Positions 22,646 to 30,974 of a stretch of DNA of 64,000 nucleotides are shown here, piece after piece. This DNA comes from CF-118 sp035934385 (GTDB lineage: Bacteria > Chloroflexota > Dormibacteria > Dormibacterales > Dormibacteraceae). Positions within the stretch are counted from its first letter, which is position 1. Each line of letters opens with the position of its first letter. The stretch spans positions 1-64,000 of the forward strand of contig DASYXY010000075.1 in NCBI GenBank assembly GCA_035934385.1, given 5' to 3'. Position numbers and translations under genes: made by a program. The notes under the pieces are model-generated. The model searched no databases. It was not told where the DNA came from and was given only the letters and a program-made list of their open reading frames with translations.

Positions 22646-23134
22646 TTGGCCGCCACTCGTCCGCGACTGACCCTGGAGCGAACGTTCAGGGCTCCCATCC
22701 ATGAGGTATGGGAGCTCTGGACGACCAGGGAAGGAATCGAAGCGTGGTGGGGCCCCGAAGGTTTCTCGGTCGACGTTCGTTCACTCGAGCTCCGCGCCGG
22801 CGGCGACCTCGTCTACGTGATGAGCGCCGTCGGGCAGGAGCAGGTCGATTACATGAAGAAGGCAGGCATGCCGGCCTCGACCCGGCACACTCTCAACTTC
22901 ACCGAGGTCAGCGCGCCCCACCGCCTCGCGTACACCAGCATGGTCGACTTCGTCCCAGGCGTGGAGGCGTACAGCGTCGACACGCTGCTCGAGCTGCACG
23001 AGGTCGAGGGCGGCGGCACCAGGCTCGTCCTCACCTTCGACGCGATGCACGACGACCGCTGGACGCAGCTCGCGAAGATGGGCCACGAGAGCGAGCTCGA
23101 CCGGCTCGAGAAGGCGATCGCCGGCCGGAGCTAG
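22646..23134 (+). CDS. SRPBCC (AHSA1-type) protein
   Basis: The 162-residue protein has the START-like beta-grip pattern: L-E-R-T-F-R-A-P-I-H-E-V-W-E-L-W-T-T, W-W-G-P-E-G-F-S, H-R-L-A-Y-T and the C-terminal helix with G-H-E-S-E-L-D-R-L-E. Such Aha1-like proteins bind hydrophobic ligands in a cavity; function is unknown. The TTG start is the only one before the first strand and is 4 nt after the PhnB-like stop, so it is the third gene of the ArsR operon. It overlaps the convergent GH27 gene by 4 bp. Confidence 0.82.
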   Translation: MAATRPRLTLERTFRAPIHEVWELWTTREGIEAWWGPEGFSVDVRSLELRAGGDLVYVMSAVGQEQVDYMKKAGMPASTRHTLNFTEVSAPHRLAYTSMVDFVPGVEAYSVDTLLELHEVEGGGTRLVLTFDAMHDDRWTQLAKMGHESELDRLEKAIAGRS

Positions 23135-24438
23135 CCGTTGACGGCGTCTAGTCCCGACACCTCGTACATCACGACCCCGTGCGGGGGCACGAACGCGGAC
23201 ACGAGGCCGGCGGTTTCACGGCTGGTCGACGCCCATAGGTCGTCGAGAAGGTAGCCGGCGGCCGGCATCATCCCGACGTGCGACGCGGTCGTGGAGATGA
23301 CCGCCCACTTGCTGGTCGAGTTGAACAGCACGACCGCCTCCTCGCCGCCTACCAGCTGCTTGGCCAGCACCCAGTAGCCGCCGGAGCTCCACACAGGCCG
23401 TCCCTGGCGGCCGAGCGGGTCCTGGTCGATGGCGATCACCGCGCGATTGGTGAGGATGCTCCGCGTTTGCGGGGACATCCTGGTCAGGTCGTTGCCCGCG
23501 ATGAGCGGCGCGGCCATCTCCGCCCACAGGCTGAACTCGGCCTGGTACTCGATGGCGGACATGCCCCCATTGCCGATCTCGAGCATGTCTGGGTCGTTCC
23601 ACGCGCCCCGCCGCGCATGGACGAAGTGCTGAACGTTGTGCGTGAAGTTGTAGAGAAGGCTCCAGTACTGGTCCTGGCTGTCCCGGCCGGTGCGCCACAT
23701 GTTGGCCACCGTCGATCCCCACATCCACGGCGAGGCGTCGGCATAGAAGTTGATGTCGTACACCATTCCGCGTCCCGTGGAGTCGATCGCCTGGGCCATC
23801 TCCGATGCGAGCTCCTGGCTGACCTGGCGAAAGGTCAGACCCGGGAAATCACCGAGGGGGATGTAGCACCAGTCGAGCTTCACGTAGTCGACTCCCCAGG
23901 ACGCGAATGCGTCTGCATCCTGAAGGTAGTGGCCGTAGCTGCCGGCGGCCGTATGGGCGCAGTTCGTGCGCCCCGCGCTGGAGTAGATGCCGAACTTCAA
24001 GCCGAGCGAGTGGACATAGTCCGCGACCGGCTTGATGCCATGCGGGAACTTCTTCGGGTCGGGCACCAGCTCGCCGCCGGCGCCGCGCTGCATCAGGTCC
24101 CAGCCGCCGTCGAGGTTGACATACCGGTAGCCGGCCGCCTGCATGCCGGACGAGACGATCGCGCGTGCCTGGGCTTCCACCCTGGCCTCGTTGACGTCGT
24201 GATAGAAGCGGTTGAATCCGTTCCAGCCCATCGGCGGCGTCAGCGCGAGCCCAGTCCCGCTGGGGATGGTGTCGATCAGGCCAGGTGCCACCGGCACGAC
24301 GGGCGCGATGGCGGCATACGCGCCGGCCGGCATGTAGAGGATCGGCCATGCCAGGCCGATGGCGATCATGATCGCGCCGCTGACGACGCCCATCCAGCGA
24401 GGAAGATGAGGCACCACCCGTGCCGGGATGGACCTCAT
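23131..24438 (-). CDS. Glycoside hydrolase family 27 (alpha-galactosidase type), exported
   Basis: The 435-residue enzyme begins with an uncleaved-looking hydrophobic segment (about 16-36), so it is probably secreted or membrane-anchored. The GH27 barrel starts at P-P-M-G-W-N-G-F-N (about 69-77). The catalytic nucleophile is Asp in D-Y-V-K-L-D-W-C-Y and the acid/base Asp lies in W-N-D-P-D-M-L-E. A C-terminal beta-sandwich begins near 345. GH27 members cleave terminal alpha-galactose or alpha-N-acetylgalactosamine with retention. Likely used on plant or microbial polysaccharide debris. Confidence 0.88.
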   Translation of the reverse strand: MRSIPARVVPHLPRWMGVVSGAIMIAIGLAWPILYMPAGAYAAIAPVVPVAPGLIDTIPSGTGLALTPPMGWNGFNRFYHDVNEARVEAQARAIVSSGMQAAGYRYVNLDGGWDLMQRGAGGELVPDPKKFPHGIKPVADYVHSLGLKFGIYSSAGRTNCAHTAAGSYGHYLQDADAFASWGVDYVKLDWCYIPLGDFPGLTFRQVSQELASEMAQAIDSTGRGMVYDINFYADASPWMWGSTVANMWRTGRDSQDQYWSLLYNFTHNVQHFVHARRGAWNDPDMLEIGNGGMSAIEYQAEFSLWAEMAAPLIAGNDLTRMSPQTRSILTNRAVIAIDQDPLGRQGRPVWSSGGYWVLAKQLVGGEEAVVLFNSTSKWAVISTTASHVGMMPAAGYLLDDLWASTSRETAGLVSAFVPPHGVVMYEVSGLDAVNG

Positions 24439-24544
24439 GGTGATGTTGACGGAACCTCCATCTGTGACAGGACGCCGGCTGGTGCGCGTCGATTATATGG
24501 TCGCCATGATTAAGCGACTAGTCTCCGGATGAAGAGGTAGAGGG

Positions 24545-24937
24545 ATGGTCCGCAACCTGCGCTGGGTTTACGCCGGTTGGTTCGTGCTGATAACGGCCGC
24601 GGTGGTGCTGCAGCTGTACCTGGCCGGCTACGGAGTGTTCGCTTTCAACGGCCTGAACGGCTTTGGGGCGCACTTCGTGGTGGGCGACCTCATCGGCATC
24701 GCGATCCTGATCGGGATCGGCCTGGCGTTCGCGGCGCGGGTGCCCTGGAACGCGACGGCCATCAACGGCGCGCTGGTGGTGCTGATGGTCATCCAGTTCC
24801 TGCTGGCGCACACAGGCGTGGCGGTGATCTCGGCGCTGCACATCCTGAACGGGGTGCTGATCCTTGCCCTCACTGGCTTCCTGACCCGGCGACTCGTGAC
24901 GCTGGCCAGGGGCGGTGCCCCGGCTCTCGTTAAATAG
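24545..24937 (+). CDS. Four-TM membrane protein (DUF6220-like)
   Basis: The 130-residue protein has four hydrophobic helices (about 10-30, 45-65, 75-95, 100-120) and the start R-N-L-R-W-V-Y-A-G-W-F-V-L-I-T-A with H-F-V-V-G-D and H-I-L-N-G, a pattern known from small DUF6220-type proteins with conserved histidines. Function is unknown. GGTAGAGGG precedes the ATG; the ferredoxin-CDGSH gene follows 12 bp later and is probably cotranscribed. Confidence 0.6.
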   Translation: MVRNLRWVYAGWFVLITAAVVLQLYLAGYGVFAFNGLNGFGAHFVVGDLIGIAILIGIGLAFAARVPWNATAINGALVVLMVIQFLLAHTGVAVISALHILNGVLILALTGFLTRRLVTLARGGAPALVK

Positions 24938-24949
24938 AGCGCGACGCCA

Positions 24950-25468
24950 ATGCGGAAGGTCTACCGGGGCAAGGACATCGAGGTCAGCTTCGACCTCGAC
25001 AAGTGCGTGCACGTCGGCGAGTGCCTGCGCGGGGCGCCTGGGGTGTTCGACCTCAAGCGGCGTCCGTGGGTCCTGCCTGACGCCGGCGACGCGGACTCTG
25101 TGGCGGAGGTCGTTCTCCGTTGCCCGAGCGGCGCGCTTCAGTTCCGACGCCTCGATGGAGGGCCGGACGAGGAGCACGAAGGCACGACCGTGACCCCGGT
25201 GCTGAACGGCCCGCTGCTGGTCGTCGGCCGGATCGAGGTGCAGCACGAGGATCGGACGATCGAGGTTCTGCCGCGCGCGACGCTGTGCCGGTGCGGCCAG
25301 TCGAACCACAAGCCGTTCTGCGACAACGAGCACCTCAAGATCGGGTTCAAGGCCCCCGGCACGATGATGAAGATCCACCTGTCGCCCGTGCGGCCGCGGC
25401 TTGACCAGCCCATCAGCAAGGCCGCCGACCCGCGGGCTTCGTCAGACTCGGGCGAGCACCTGGTCTAG
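24950..25468 (+). CDS. Ferredoxin-like domain fused to CDGSH iron-sulfur domain
   Basis: The first 65 residues are a divergent 4Fe-4S mono-cluster domain (F-D-L-D-K-C-V-H-V-G-E-C-L-R-G ... L-R-C-P-S-G-A-L), like Fer4_19 proteins. Residues about 104-125 are a CDGSH zinc-finger-type 2Fe-2S site (C-R-C-G-Q-S-N-H-K-P-F-C-D-N-E-H, with the three Cys and one His). The two domains occur as a fusion in several bacteria and imply electron transfer or cluster sensing; no partner enzyme lies nearby. The 3' end overlaps the convergent TOPRIM gene by 27 bp. Confidence 0.85.
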   Translation: MRKVYRGKDIEVSFDLDKCVHVGECLRGAPGVFDLKRRPWVLPDAGDADSVAEVVLRCPSGALQFRRLDGGPDEEHEGTTVTPVLNGPLLVVGRIEVQHEDRTIEVLPRATLCRCGQSNHKPFCDNEHLKIGFKAPGTMMKIHLSPVRPRLDQPISKAADPRASSDSGEHLV

Positions 25469-25936
25469 CGGAGGGGGTACGGCGTCCAGGTCGAGCGCCT
25501 CGACCATCGCTCGTGCGTACTGCGCCTTGCGGCCCGACTTCGCGGTGATGAATCGCCTGAGGTGCTGGAGGGTCGACCGGCCTCGCTGAGCCGGCTGCTT
25601 CTGCAGGCTCCGTAGGGAGCGCAGCTCGCCCTGCCCCTCGATGACCCGTTCCATGCCTTCGATGCCGAGCGCGCGTATGAGCTCGTCCTCCAGGTCGGCG
25701 TCGCACACGTAGACCTCGACGCCGAGGCGCGTGAAGACGTCCGCCTGCCTGGCGTCGACCAGCCCGACGACCTCTCCGTCCTGGCGGTGGTTCTGCAGGA
25801 ACCGGCGGATGGCGTGCGCGCCGCCGATGGCGACGATCTCGACGCCCTCCGCCGCCAGGTCGCGGCCGCGCCGGCGCGCCAGCGTTTCCAGCGCGACCCG
25901 GTCGCTCTCGCCCTCGACGATCACCATGCGCGACAT
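25442..25936 (-). CDS. TOPRIM-domain protein
   Basis: The 164-residue protein opens with the TOPRIM acidic motif V-I-V-E-G-E-S-D-R-V-A-L-E-T-L-A, followed by the second motif in V-V-G-L-V-D-A (where D-x-D is usual) and V-Y-V-C-D-A-D-L-E-D-E-L. This matches OLD-family-type or stand-alone TOPRIM ATP-dependent-nuclease-like proteins annotated as endonucleases. Function is unknown; a nucleic-acid cleavage or priming role is only the family expectation. ATG 25936 lies inside the 3' end of the alkyltransferase-like gene (16-bp overlap), so the two are coupled. Confidence 0.75.
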   Translation of the reverse strand: MSRMVIVEGESDRVALETLARRRGRDLAAEGVEIVAIGGAHAIRRFLQNHRQDGEVVGLVDARQADVFTRLGVEVYVCDADLEDELIRALGIEGMERVIEGQGELRSLRSLQKQPAQRGRSTLQHLRRFITAKSGRKAQYARAMVEALDLDAVPPPLDQVLARV

Positions 25937-26172
25937 CGCTTCATGTCTACACGATCGCCCTTCATGACGACGCCTTCTCTGATCAGGAGCTCGCGCTGGC
26001 GCTTGCCCTTCGGGATGCTCCCGTCGGCGTGCACCACGCGCTGCCACGGCACGTTCTCGTTGGTGGTCGCCAGAACCATGCCGACGAGACGCGGGGCCTC
26101 GACATCGATCCGGCCGTAGCTCTGGACCTTGCCCTTCGGGATGAGCCGGATGGTGGCGAGGATCGCGGCCAC
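25921..26172 (-). CDS. Alkyltransferase-like (ATL) DNA-repair protein
   Basis: The 83-residue protein is the DNA-binding half of O6-alkylguanine-DNA alkyltransferase: I-P-K-G-K-V-Q-S-Y-G-R-I-D and N-E-N-V-P-W-Q-R-V-V-H-A-D-G. The acceptor Cys of P-C-H-R is replaced by Trp, the defining trait of ATL proteins, which bind alkylated guanine and hand it to nucleotide excision repair instead of dealkylating it. The GTG start is the first available. Coupled downstream to the TOPRIM gene. Confidence 0.85.
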   Translation of the reverse strand: MAAILATIRLIPKGKVQSYGRIDVEAPRLVGMVLATTNENVPWQRVVHADGSIPKGKRQRELLIREGVVMKGDRVDMKRCRAW

Positions 26173-26200
26173 GCGGTCGGCGTGGCCTGTCGCGCGACGG

Positions 26201-28273
26201 CTAGAGGTGCCCCTCGCAGGTGCCTCCGTCGGCGTTGCTGTTGGTGCCGTCGGGGCAGGTCGTGTTGGACCACGTGACCTTGTTGAAGTTCGCGCCCGTC
26301 GTCGTCGCGCCGGTGAGATCGGCGTTGGTCAGGTTGGCGCCGAGCAGATTGGCGTTGGTGAGGTCGGCGCCGCGGAGGGCGGCCCCGGTCAGGTTGGCCC
26401 GGTTCAGGTTCGCGTTGCTGAGGTCCGCGCCCGCGAGGTTGGCGTTGCTGAAGTTGGTCTCCTTCAGGTTGCAGCCGGTGAGCGCGGCGCACGACTTACC
26501 GGTGACGTTCGCCGACGTATTCAGAGCTGTCACGAAGCCCTCGTGGTCGAGCACGACTCTGATCACATAAGCACCCGCCGCCGCGTACGTGTGCGCACCA
26601 GAGGCAGCGAACGTGTCGCCCGCGGAAATGATGCCCGACGTCGTGTCGAGCGGCGATCCGTCGCCCCAGTCGATGCTCGTCACGCTGTAGTCGCTCGCCG
26701 CCTCCGCGCCGCCGGCGTCGGTGAACGTCGCCAGGGGAGCGGTGAAGGCGACGCCCGCCGTGGCTGCCACCGGCACGGGTGTGGCGATGACCACAGCATC
26801 GAGGACCAACGCCGGCGTCGTCACGGTCGCGTGGTTGGCAGGGGTGTCGCCGTCGGAGATCGTCACGGTGACTGTGAAGCCGCCCTCCTCGGCGTAGGTG
26901 TGCCCGCCCGTGACGGTGAACGATCCCGCGGTCAATGTGATCGTGCCGGTCGCTGCCGGCGTGGCGTCACCCCAGTCGATCGTCGCGGTGTAGTCGCCGG
27001 GCGTGGCCTGGCCATCGGGATCGGTGAACGTGGCCACGGGGAAGCCTGAGAACGCGCCGCCCTCGACCGCGTTGAACGTACCAGCGCCGGCGGCGGTGAT
27101 CGCGGGGTCGCCCGCGATCGTGTCAAACAGGCTGTTCGAAAACGCGGTTCCCGATGACAGCGCGACCCACCACTGGCCGTTGCTGGGAATGAAGCCCGCG
27201 AGGTCCGTGCGCCCGTCGCCGTTGAAGTCGCCGGCGCGCACGACCCACGTGAACGAAGTGCTCCAGGTCGTCCATAACGTGTTGCTGAAGCCAGAGCCTG
27301 TGCTCACACCCACCCACCAATCACCGGTCGAGGCGTCGCGGCCGGCGATATCTGCCTTGCCGTCGCCGTTGAAGTCGCCGACGCTGACCCCGATCCAGGT
27401 CACGCTCGTGCTCCAGGTATCCCAGAGGGTGGTGGTGAACTTGACACCGTTGGAAACACCAACCCACCACTGGCCGAGCGATAGCGCGCGGCCCGCGATG
27501 TCGGTCTTACCGTCGCCGTTGAAATCGCCGACGTTGACGTCGACCCAGGTGACCCCGGTCCCCCAGGTCGCCCACAGCGAGCTCGTGAAGCCGCCAGCGC
27601 CCGTGTTGATGCCCACCCACCACTGGCCGAGCGACAGGGCGCGGCCGGCGATGTCGGGCAGACCGTCACCGTTGAAGTCGCCGACGTGCACGTCCACCCA
27701 GGTCACCCCGGTGCTCCACGTGGCCCAGAGGGTGTTGGAGAACCCGGAGCCGGACGACAGCCCGACCCACCACTGGCCGAGCGACAGGGCCCGGCCGATG
27801 ATGTCCGACTTTCCGTCGTGGTTGAAGTCGGCCACGTTGATGTCGACCCAGGTGAGGGACGAGTTCCAGGTGGTCCACAGCGTGGTCTTGAAGCTCGTGC
27901 CGGTCGACAGTCCGACCCACCACTGGCCGGTGAGCGGATCGAAGCCGGCGATGTCGGTCTTGCCGTCGCCGTTGAAATCTCCCGTCCTGACGACCCACGG
28001 CACCGACGAGCTCCACGTTGCCCAGACGGTGGACGGAAAAGCGCTGCCCGACGAGGTGCCGACGAGCCACTGTCCCGTGGTCGTGTCGAAGCCCGCGACG
28101 TCGGTCTTGCCATCGCCGTTGAAGTCGCCTGTGACGATCGGCGACCAGGTGGTCGACGGGTTCCAGGCGGCATGCGCGGCGAGGGGCTGGACCAGGGGCG
28201 CTGCTGCGGCGGCGACCAGGCAGGCGGCCGCCAGCGCCGACTTCAGCCAGCCTCCCCTTGGCAATGTGCGCAA
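26201..28273 (-). CDS. Secreted FG-GAP/VCBS-repeat protein with PKD-like domains and pentapeptide repeats
   Basis: The 690-residue protein has a Sec signal peptide (about 1-36, ending A-A-H-A-A-W). Seven tandem FG-GAP/VCBS units of about 50-55 residues follow (40-380), each with a Ca-binding D-F-N-G-D-G-K-T-D loop and Q-W-W-V-G; then two PKD/Ig-like domains (about 385-480 and 480-575, I-D-W-G-D) and a right-handed pentapeptide helix (about 585-660, A-D-L-S-N-A-N-L-N-R-A-N-L). The end C-P-D-G-T-N-S-N-A-D-G-G-T-C may be disulfide-bonded. Extracellular adhesion or carbohydrate binding is the family expectation. Start TTG 28273 (TTG 28264 possible). Confidence 0.85.
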   Translation of the reverse strand: MRTLPRGGWLKSALAAACLVAAAAAPLVQPLAAHAAWNPSTTWSPIVTGDFNGDGKTDVAGFDTTTGQWLVGTSSGSAFPSTVWATWSSSVPWVVRTGDFNGDGKTDIAGFDPLTGQWWVGLSTGTSFKTTLWTTWNSSLTWVDINVADFNHDGKSDIIGRALSLGQWWVGLSSGSGFSNTLWATWSTGVTWVDVHVGDFNGDGLPDIAGRALSLGQWWVGINTGAGGFTSSLWATWGTGVTWVDVNVGDFNGDGKTDIAGRALSLGQWWVGVSNGVKFTTTLWDTWSTSVTWIGVSVGDFNGDGKADIAGRDASTGDWWVGVSTGSGFSNTLWTTWSTSFTWVVRAGDFNGDGRTDLAGFIPSNGQWWVALSSGTAFSNSLFDTIAGDPAITAAGAGTFNAVEGGAFSGFPVATFTDPDGQATPGDYTATIDWGDATPAATGTITLTAGSFTVTGGHTYAEEGGFTVTVTISDGDTPANHATVTTPALVLDAVVIATPVPVAATAGVAFTAPLATFTDAGGAEAASDYSVTSIDWGDGSPLDTTSGIISAGDTFAASGAHTYAAAGAYVIRVVLDHEGFVTALNTSANVTGKSCAALTGCNLKETNFSNANLAGADLSNANLNRANLTGAALRGADLTNANLLGANLTNADLTGATTTGANFNKVTWSNTTCPDGTNSNADGGTCEGHL

Positions 28274-28337
28274 AATCTACACCCGCTCGGAACAATCGCC
28301 CGGCGTTAGGTAATACGTACCTACCGGCCGACCAGAC

Positions 28338-28343
28338 TACTGT
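28338..28343 (+). promoter_or_regulatory. -10 element, leaderless start of the GT39 gene
   Basis: TACTGT ends 7 nt before ATG 28351 with no ribosome-binding site. Confidence 0.45.
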
Positions 28344-28350
28344 TCGCCTG

Positions 28351-29808
28351 ATGCGGCCGCCTCCGGCACGGATTCTGTACGGAGTAGCGGTGACTGCTGT
28401 GGTCGTGCTGCACCTCGCGACCAACGGGAACCTTGGCTTCCACACCGACGAGCTGTACTACCTCGACTGCGGCAGGCATCCGGCCTTCGGCTACGTCGAC
28501 TTTCCGCCGGTGGTGCCGCTGCTCGCGCGGATCGAGACGAGCCTGCTCGGCGTAAGCCCGTGGTCTCTGCGCGTCCTCCCCACCCTGCTCGGCGGCGCCA
28601 TGATCGCGCTCTCGGGCCTGTACGTGCGCAAGCTCGGCGGCTCGCTGCTCTACCAGGCGATCGGGTTGTTCATCGCCGTCACCGCGGCCTACTTCCTCGG
28701 CGCGAACTGGGTGTTCCAGACCGTGACCTTCGACGAGTTCACATGGATGGTCTCGCTGTACTGGTTCCTGTGCGTCCTGGTCGATGGCAAGCCGCGGCAC
28801 TGGATCTATCTCGGCATCTCCGTCGGCGTCGGCCTCGAGACGAAGTTCACCATCCTCGGTCTCATCGCGGGCATCGGCCTCGCCATACTGCTCACTCCAT
28901 CGCTGCGCGCGGCGCTGCGCACGAGGTACCCGTGGATCGGCGCGGGCATCGCGCTCTTGATCTGGACGCCGAACATCGCATGGCAGGTCGCCGAGGGCTT
29001 CCCAACGCTGGCCTACGTCACCAATCACCAGGGTTCAGGCGGCGGTCCGCTGGTCTATCTCATCGACATCGGCGTGTATCTCTTCTTCCTTATTCCTATA
29101 TGGGCAGCGGGCTTCGTGTTCCTGTTTCGCGACCCGAAGCTGCGGCCGATCGGAATCGCGTGCTCGTTCCCGTTGATCGCCTTTCTCTTCGTGGGCAAGG
29201 CGTACTACGCCGTGGGCGGCGTGCCGATCGTCCTGGCCCAGGGCGTGCTGGCGCTCTCGCGTATCCAGCGCCCGAGGCTGCGCGGCGGACTCCAGATCGC
29301 CGCCGCCGTCGCGTGCGTGCTCCAGTTCGTGACGTTCGCCCAGCTCACCCTCCCGATCACGCCGCCCGACCGCATCCACGCCCTGGGCCTCGACGCGCAG
29401 AACGAGCTGTTCGCCGACAGCGTGGGATGGGAGGACGTCGCGCACCAGGTCGAGCAGATCTACGCCGGCCTGCCCTACAGCGAACGGGGCGGCACGGTCA
29501 TCATCTCCGCCTACTACGGCGTGCCCGGAGCGCTCGCGATCTACGGCGATCCGAAAACGCTTCCCGCGGTCGTGAGCCCGCAGCTGAGCGACTGGTACTG
29601 GCTGCCGACCAACCTCAGAGCCGACTACGCGCTGATGGTCGACTACCAGCCTTCGGACGTGACCTTCATGTGCGACTCGCCGCAGCTCATCGCGCACCTC
29701 ACGGTGCCTTACGGCGTGAAAGGTCTCGAGCAGGGAGCCCCGGTCACGCTGTGCAGCCTCGAGGGTCCGATCTCAGGCTACTGGGGACGGCTTAAGGACT
29801 TCGCCTGA
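28351..29808 (+). CDS. GT39/ArnT-type membrane glycosyltransferase
   Basis: The 485-residue protein starts with a TM helix and a periplasmic loop carrying the catalytic acidic pair in F-H-T-D-E-L-Y-Y-L-D, then H-P-A-F-G-Y-V-D-F-P-P, typical of dolichyl-phosphate-mannose- or ArnT-like enzymes, followed by about ten more helices and a C-terminal soluble domain. Such enzymes move a sugar from a polyprenyl phosphate to protein or lipid outside the membrane. The acceptor is unknown. ATG 28351 was chosen because it opens the first TM and sits behind a -10 element; upstream in-frame codons belong to the noncoding region. It overlaps the histidine kinase by 36 bp. Confidence 0.8.
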   Translation: MRPPPARILYGVAVTAVVVLHLATNGNLGFHTDELYYLDCGRHPAFGYVDFPPVVPLLARIETSLLGVSPWSLRVLPTLLGGAMIALSGLYVRKLGGSLLYQAIGLFIAVTAAYFLGANWVFQTVTFDEFTWMVSLYWFLCVLVDGKPRHWIYLGISVGVGLETKFTILGLIAGIGLAILLTPSLRAALRTRYPWIGAGIALLIWTPNIAWQVAEGFPTLAYVTNHQGSGGGPLVYLIDIGVYLFFLIPIWAAGFVFLFRDPKLRPIGIACSFPLIAFLFVGKAYYAVGGVPIVLAQGVLALSRIQRPRLRGGLQIAAAVACVLQFVTFAQLTLPITPPDRIHALGLDAQNELFADSVGWEDVAHQVEQIYAGLPYSERGGTVIISAYYGVPGALAIYGDPKTLPAVVSPQLSDWYWLPTNLRADYALMVDYQPSDVTFMCDSPQLIAHLTVPYGVKGLEQGAPVTLCSLEGPISGYWGRLKDFA

Positions 29809-30579
29809 AACCGGGAGGAAGAGGTTCAGCTCGGCTGAACCGTCGGGGTAGCGCTCGATGGATACGCGCCCGTCGTGCAGCTCGACGATGACCCTTGAGA
29901 TCGCGAGCCCAAGCCCGGCGCCCATGATGCTGCTCGGCCGCTTCTCATAGCGCTCGTATCGCCCGAAGAGCCAGTCGTCAAACGACGGAGCGCGCATCGA
30001 GTCGGAGCGCACTCCCATCCGTATCCGGCGATCGACCAGCTCGCTCGTGATGCTCACCTTCGACTTGGCGGTCGCCTTGGCCCGGGCGAAAGTGACGAAG
30101 TTGTCGAGGGCTTGCGCCAGCCGGTCGGGATCGCCGGCGATGGGAGGGATCGCGGGATCCAGCTGCAGCGCAATCGGGGGGACCGGCTGGCGCACGAGTT
30201 GGTTGGCGACGACATCGTTCGCGATCGCATTCAGGTCGATCTTTCGCCTGGGCAGCGCGACCTGGCGCGTTTCCAGACGATTGAGGTCAAACATCTGGCC
30301 GATCATCCGGTCGATGCGTTGCGCTCCGTCGAAGATGTCGGACGCGGCGCGTCGAATCTCTTCATCGGAAAGGCCGCCGTCACGGATGAGCTCGCTCCAG
30401 CCCTGGATGCCGACCAGCGCCGACCTCGTCTCGTGGCTGACCATCGACGCGAAGCCGGCGATCATCCGGTTGAGGTGCTCGAGCGACGCCAGGTGCGCGA
30501 CCGCCTCGCCGTGGTCGCCGTCGGGCGTCGGGGCCAGCCGGACCGTGACCGGCTCGAGCCGGCTGGTCTTCGTCTTCAC
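29773..30579 (-). CDS. Histidine kinase without a sensor domain
   Basis: The 268-residue soluble protein has an H-box M-V-S-H-E-T-R-S-A-L-V-G-I-Q-G near residue 48 (His as phosphoacceptor) and an HATPase region with D-P-D-R-L-A-Q-A-L-D-N-F-V (N-box), and G-A-G-L-G-L-A-I-S-R (G2-box). The F-box and G1 (D-x-G-x-G) region is weak (R-S-D-S-M-R-A-P-S), so catalytic activity may be reduced. There is no transmembrane or PAS segment. Its ATG overlaps the response-regulator stop; it is the last gene of the kinase/HD-GYP operon and converges on GT39. Confidence 0.82.
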   Translation of the reverse strand: MKTKTSRLEPVTVRLAPTPDGDHGEAVAHLASLEHLNRMIAGFASMVSHETRSALVGIQGWSELIRDGGLSDEEIRRAASDIFDGAQRIDRMIGQMFDLNRLETRQVALPRRKIDLNAIANDVVANQLVRQPVPPIALQLDPAIPPIAGDPDRLAQALDNFVTFARAKATAKSKVSITSELVDRRIRMGVRSDSMRAPSFDDWLFGRYERYEKRPSSIMGAGLGLAISRVIVELHDGRVSIERYPDGSAELNLFLPVSGEVLKPSPVA

Positions 30580-30974
30580 GCGCTGACCGAATCCGGTCTG
30601 CTCTGGTTCAAGACCGCGCGCAGCTCTTCGCTCAGCGTCCTGGTGTCGATGGGTTTGGAGAGATAGCTCGCGCAGCCCGCTGCCATCGCCCGCTCGCGAT
30701 CGCCGCGCATGGCGTGCGACGTCAGCGCCACGATCGGTACCCCGGCCGCTTCAGGAACCGACTTCAGCGACTGCGCAAAGGTGAGGCCGTCCATGCCGGG
30801 CAGCTGCACGTCCATGAGGATGAGGTCCGGCCGGCGCGCCTTGAGGCTGACCAGCGCGTCCTCGGCGCTGTCCGCGACTTCAGTGTCGAACCCGTCGCGT
30901 CCCAGCAACGCCGTCGTCAGCATCTGGTTCGCGGCGTTGTCCTCGACCACGAGGATGTACGGCTGTTTGCTCAC
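30576..30974 (-). CDS. Single-domain response regulator (CheY-like)
   Basis: The 132-residue protein is one receiver domain: I-L-V-V-E-D-N-A-A-N, phosphoacceptor Asp in L-I-L-M-D-V-Q-L-P-G-M-D-G, the Thr/Ser in I-V-A-L-T-S-H-A-M and Lys in Y-L-S-K-P-I-D. It resembles the receiver of hybrid kinases (N-A-A-N-Q-M-L). No output domain is present. The GTG at 30974 was chosen since it opens the domain and overlaps the upstream stop by 4 bp (GTGA). The upstream reading to 31139 is the shadow of the kinase/HD-GYP gene. Confidence 0.9.
   Translation of the reverse strand: MSKQPYILVVEDNAANQMLTTALLGRDGFDTEVADSAEDALVSLKARRPDLILMDVQLPGMDGLTFAQSLKSVPEAAGVPIVALTSHAMRGDRERAMAAGCASYLSKPIDTRTLSEELRAVLNQSRPDSVSA

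Noticed and set aside
26990..28230. Mobile or satellite DNA repeats
   Set aside because: The roughly 160-bp periodicity encodes in-frame FG-GAP protein repeats.
27003..28313. 436-codon plus-strand open frame
   Set aside because: It is the antisense shadow of the FG-GAP repeats; its S/P-rich repeated text mirrors the real gene's repeats.
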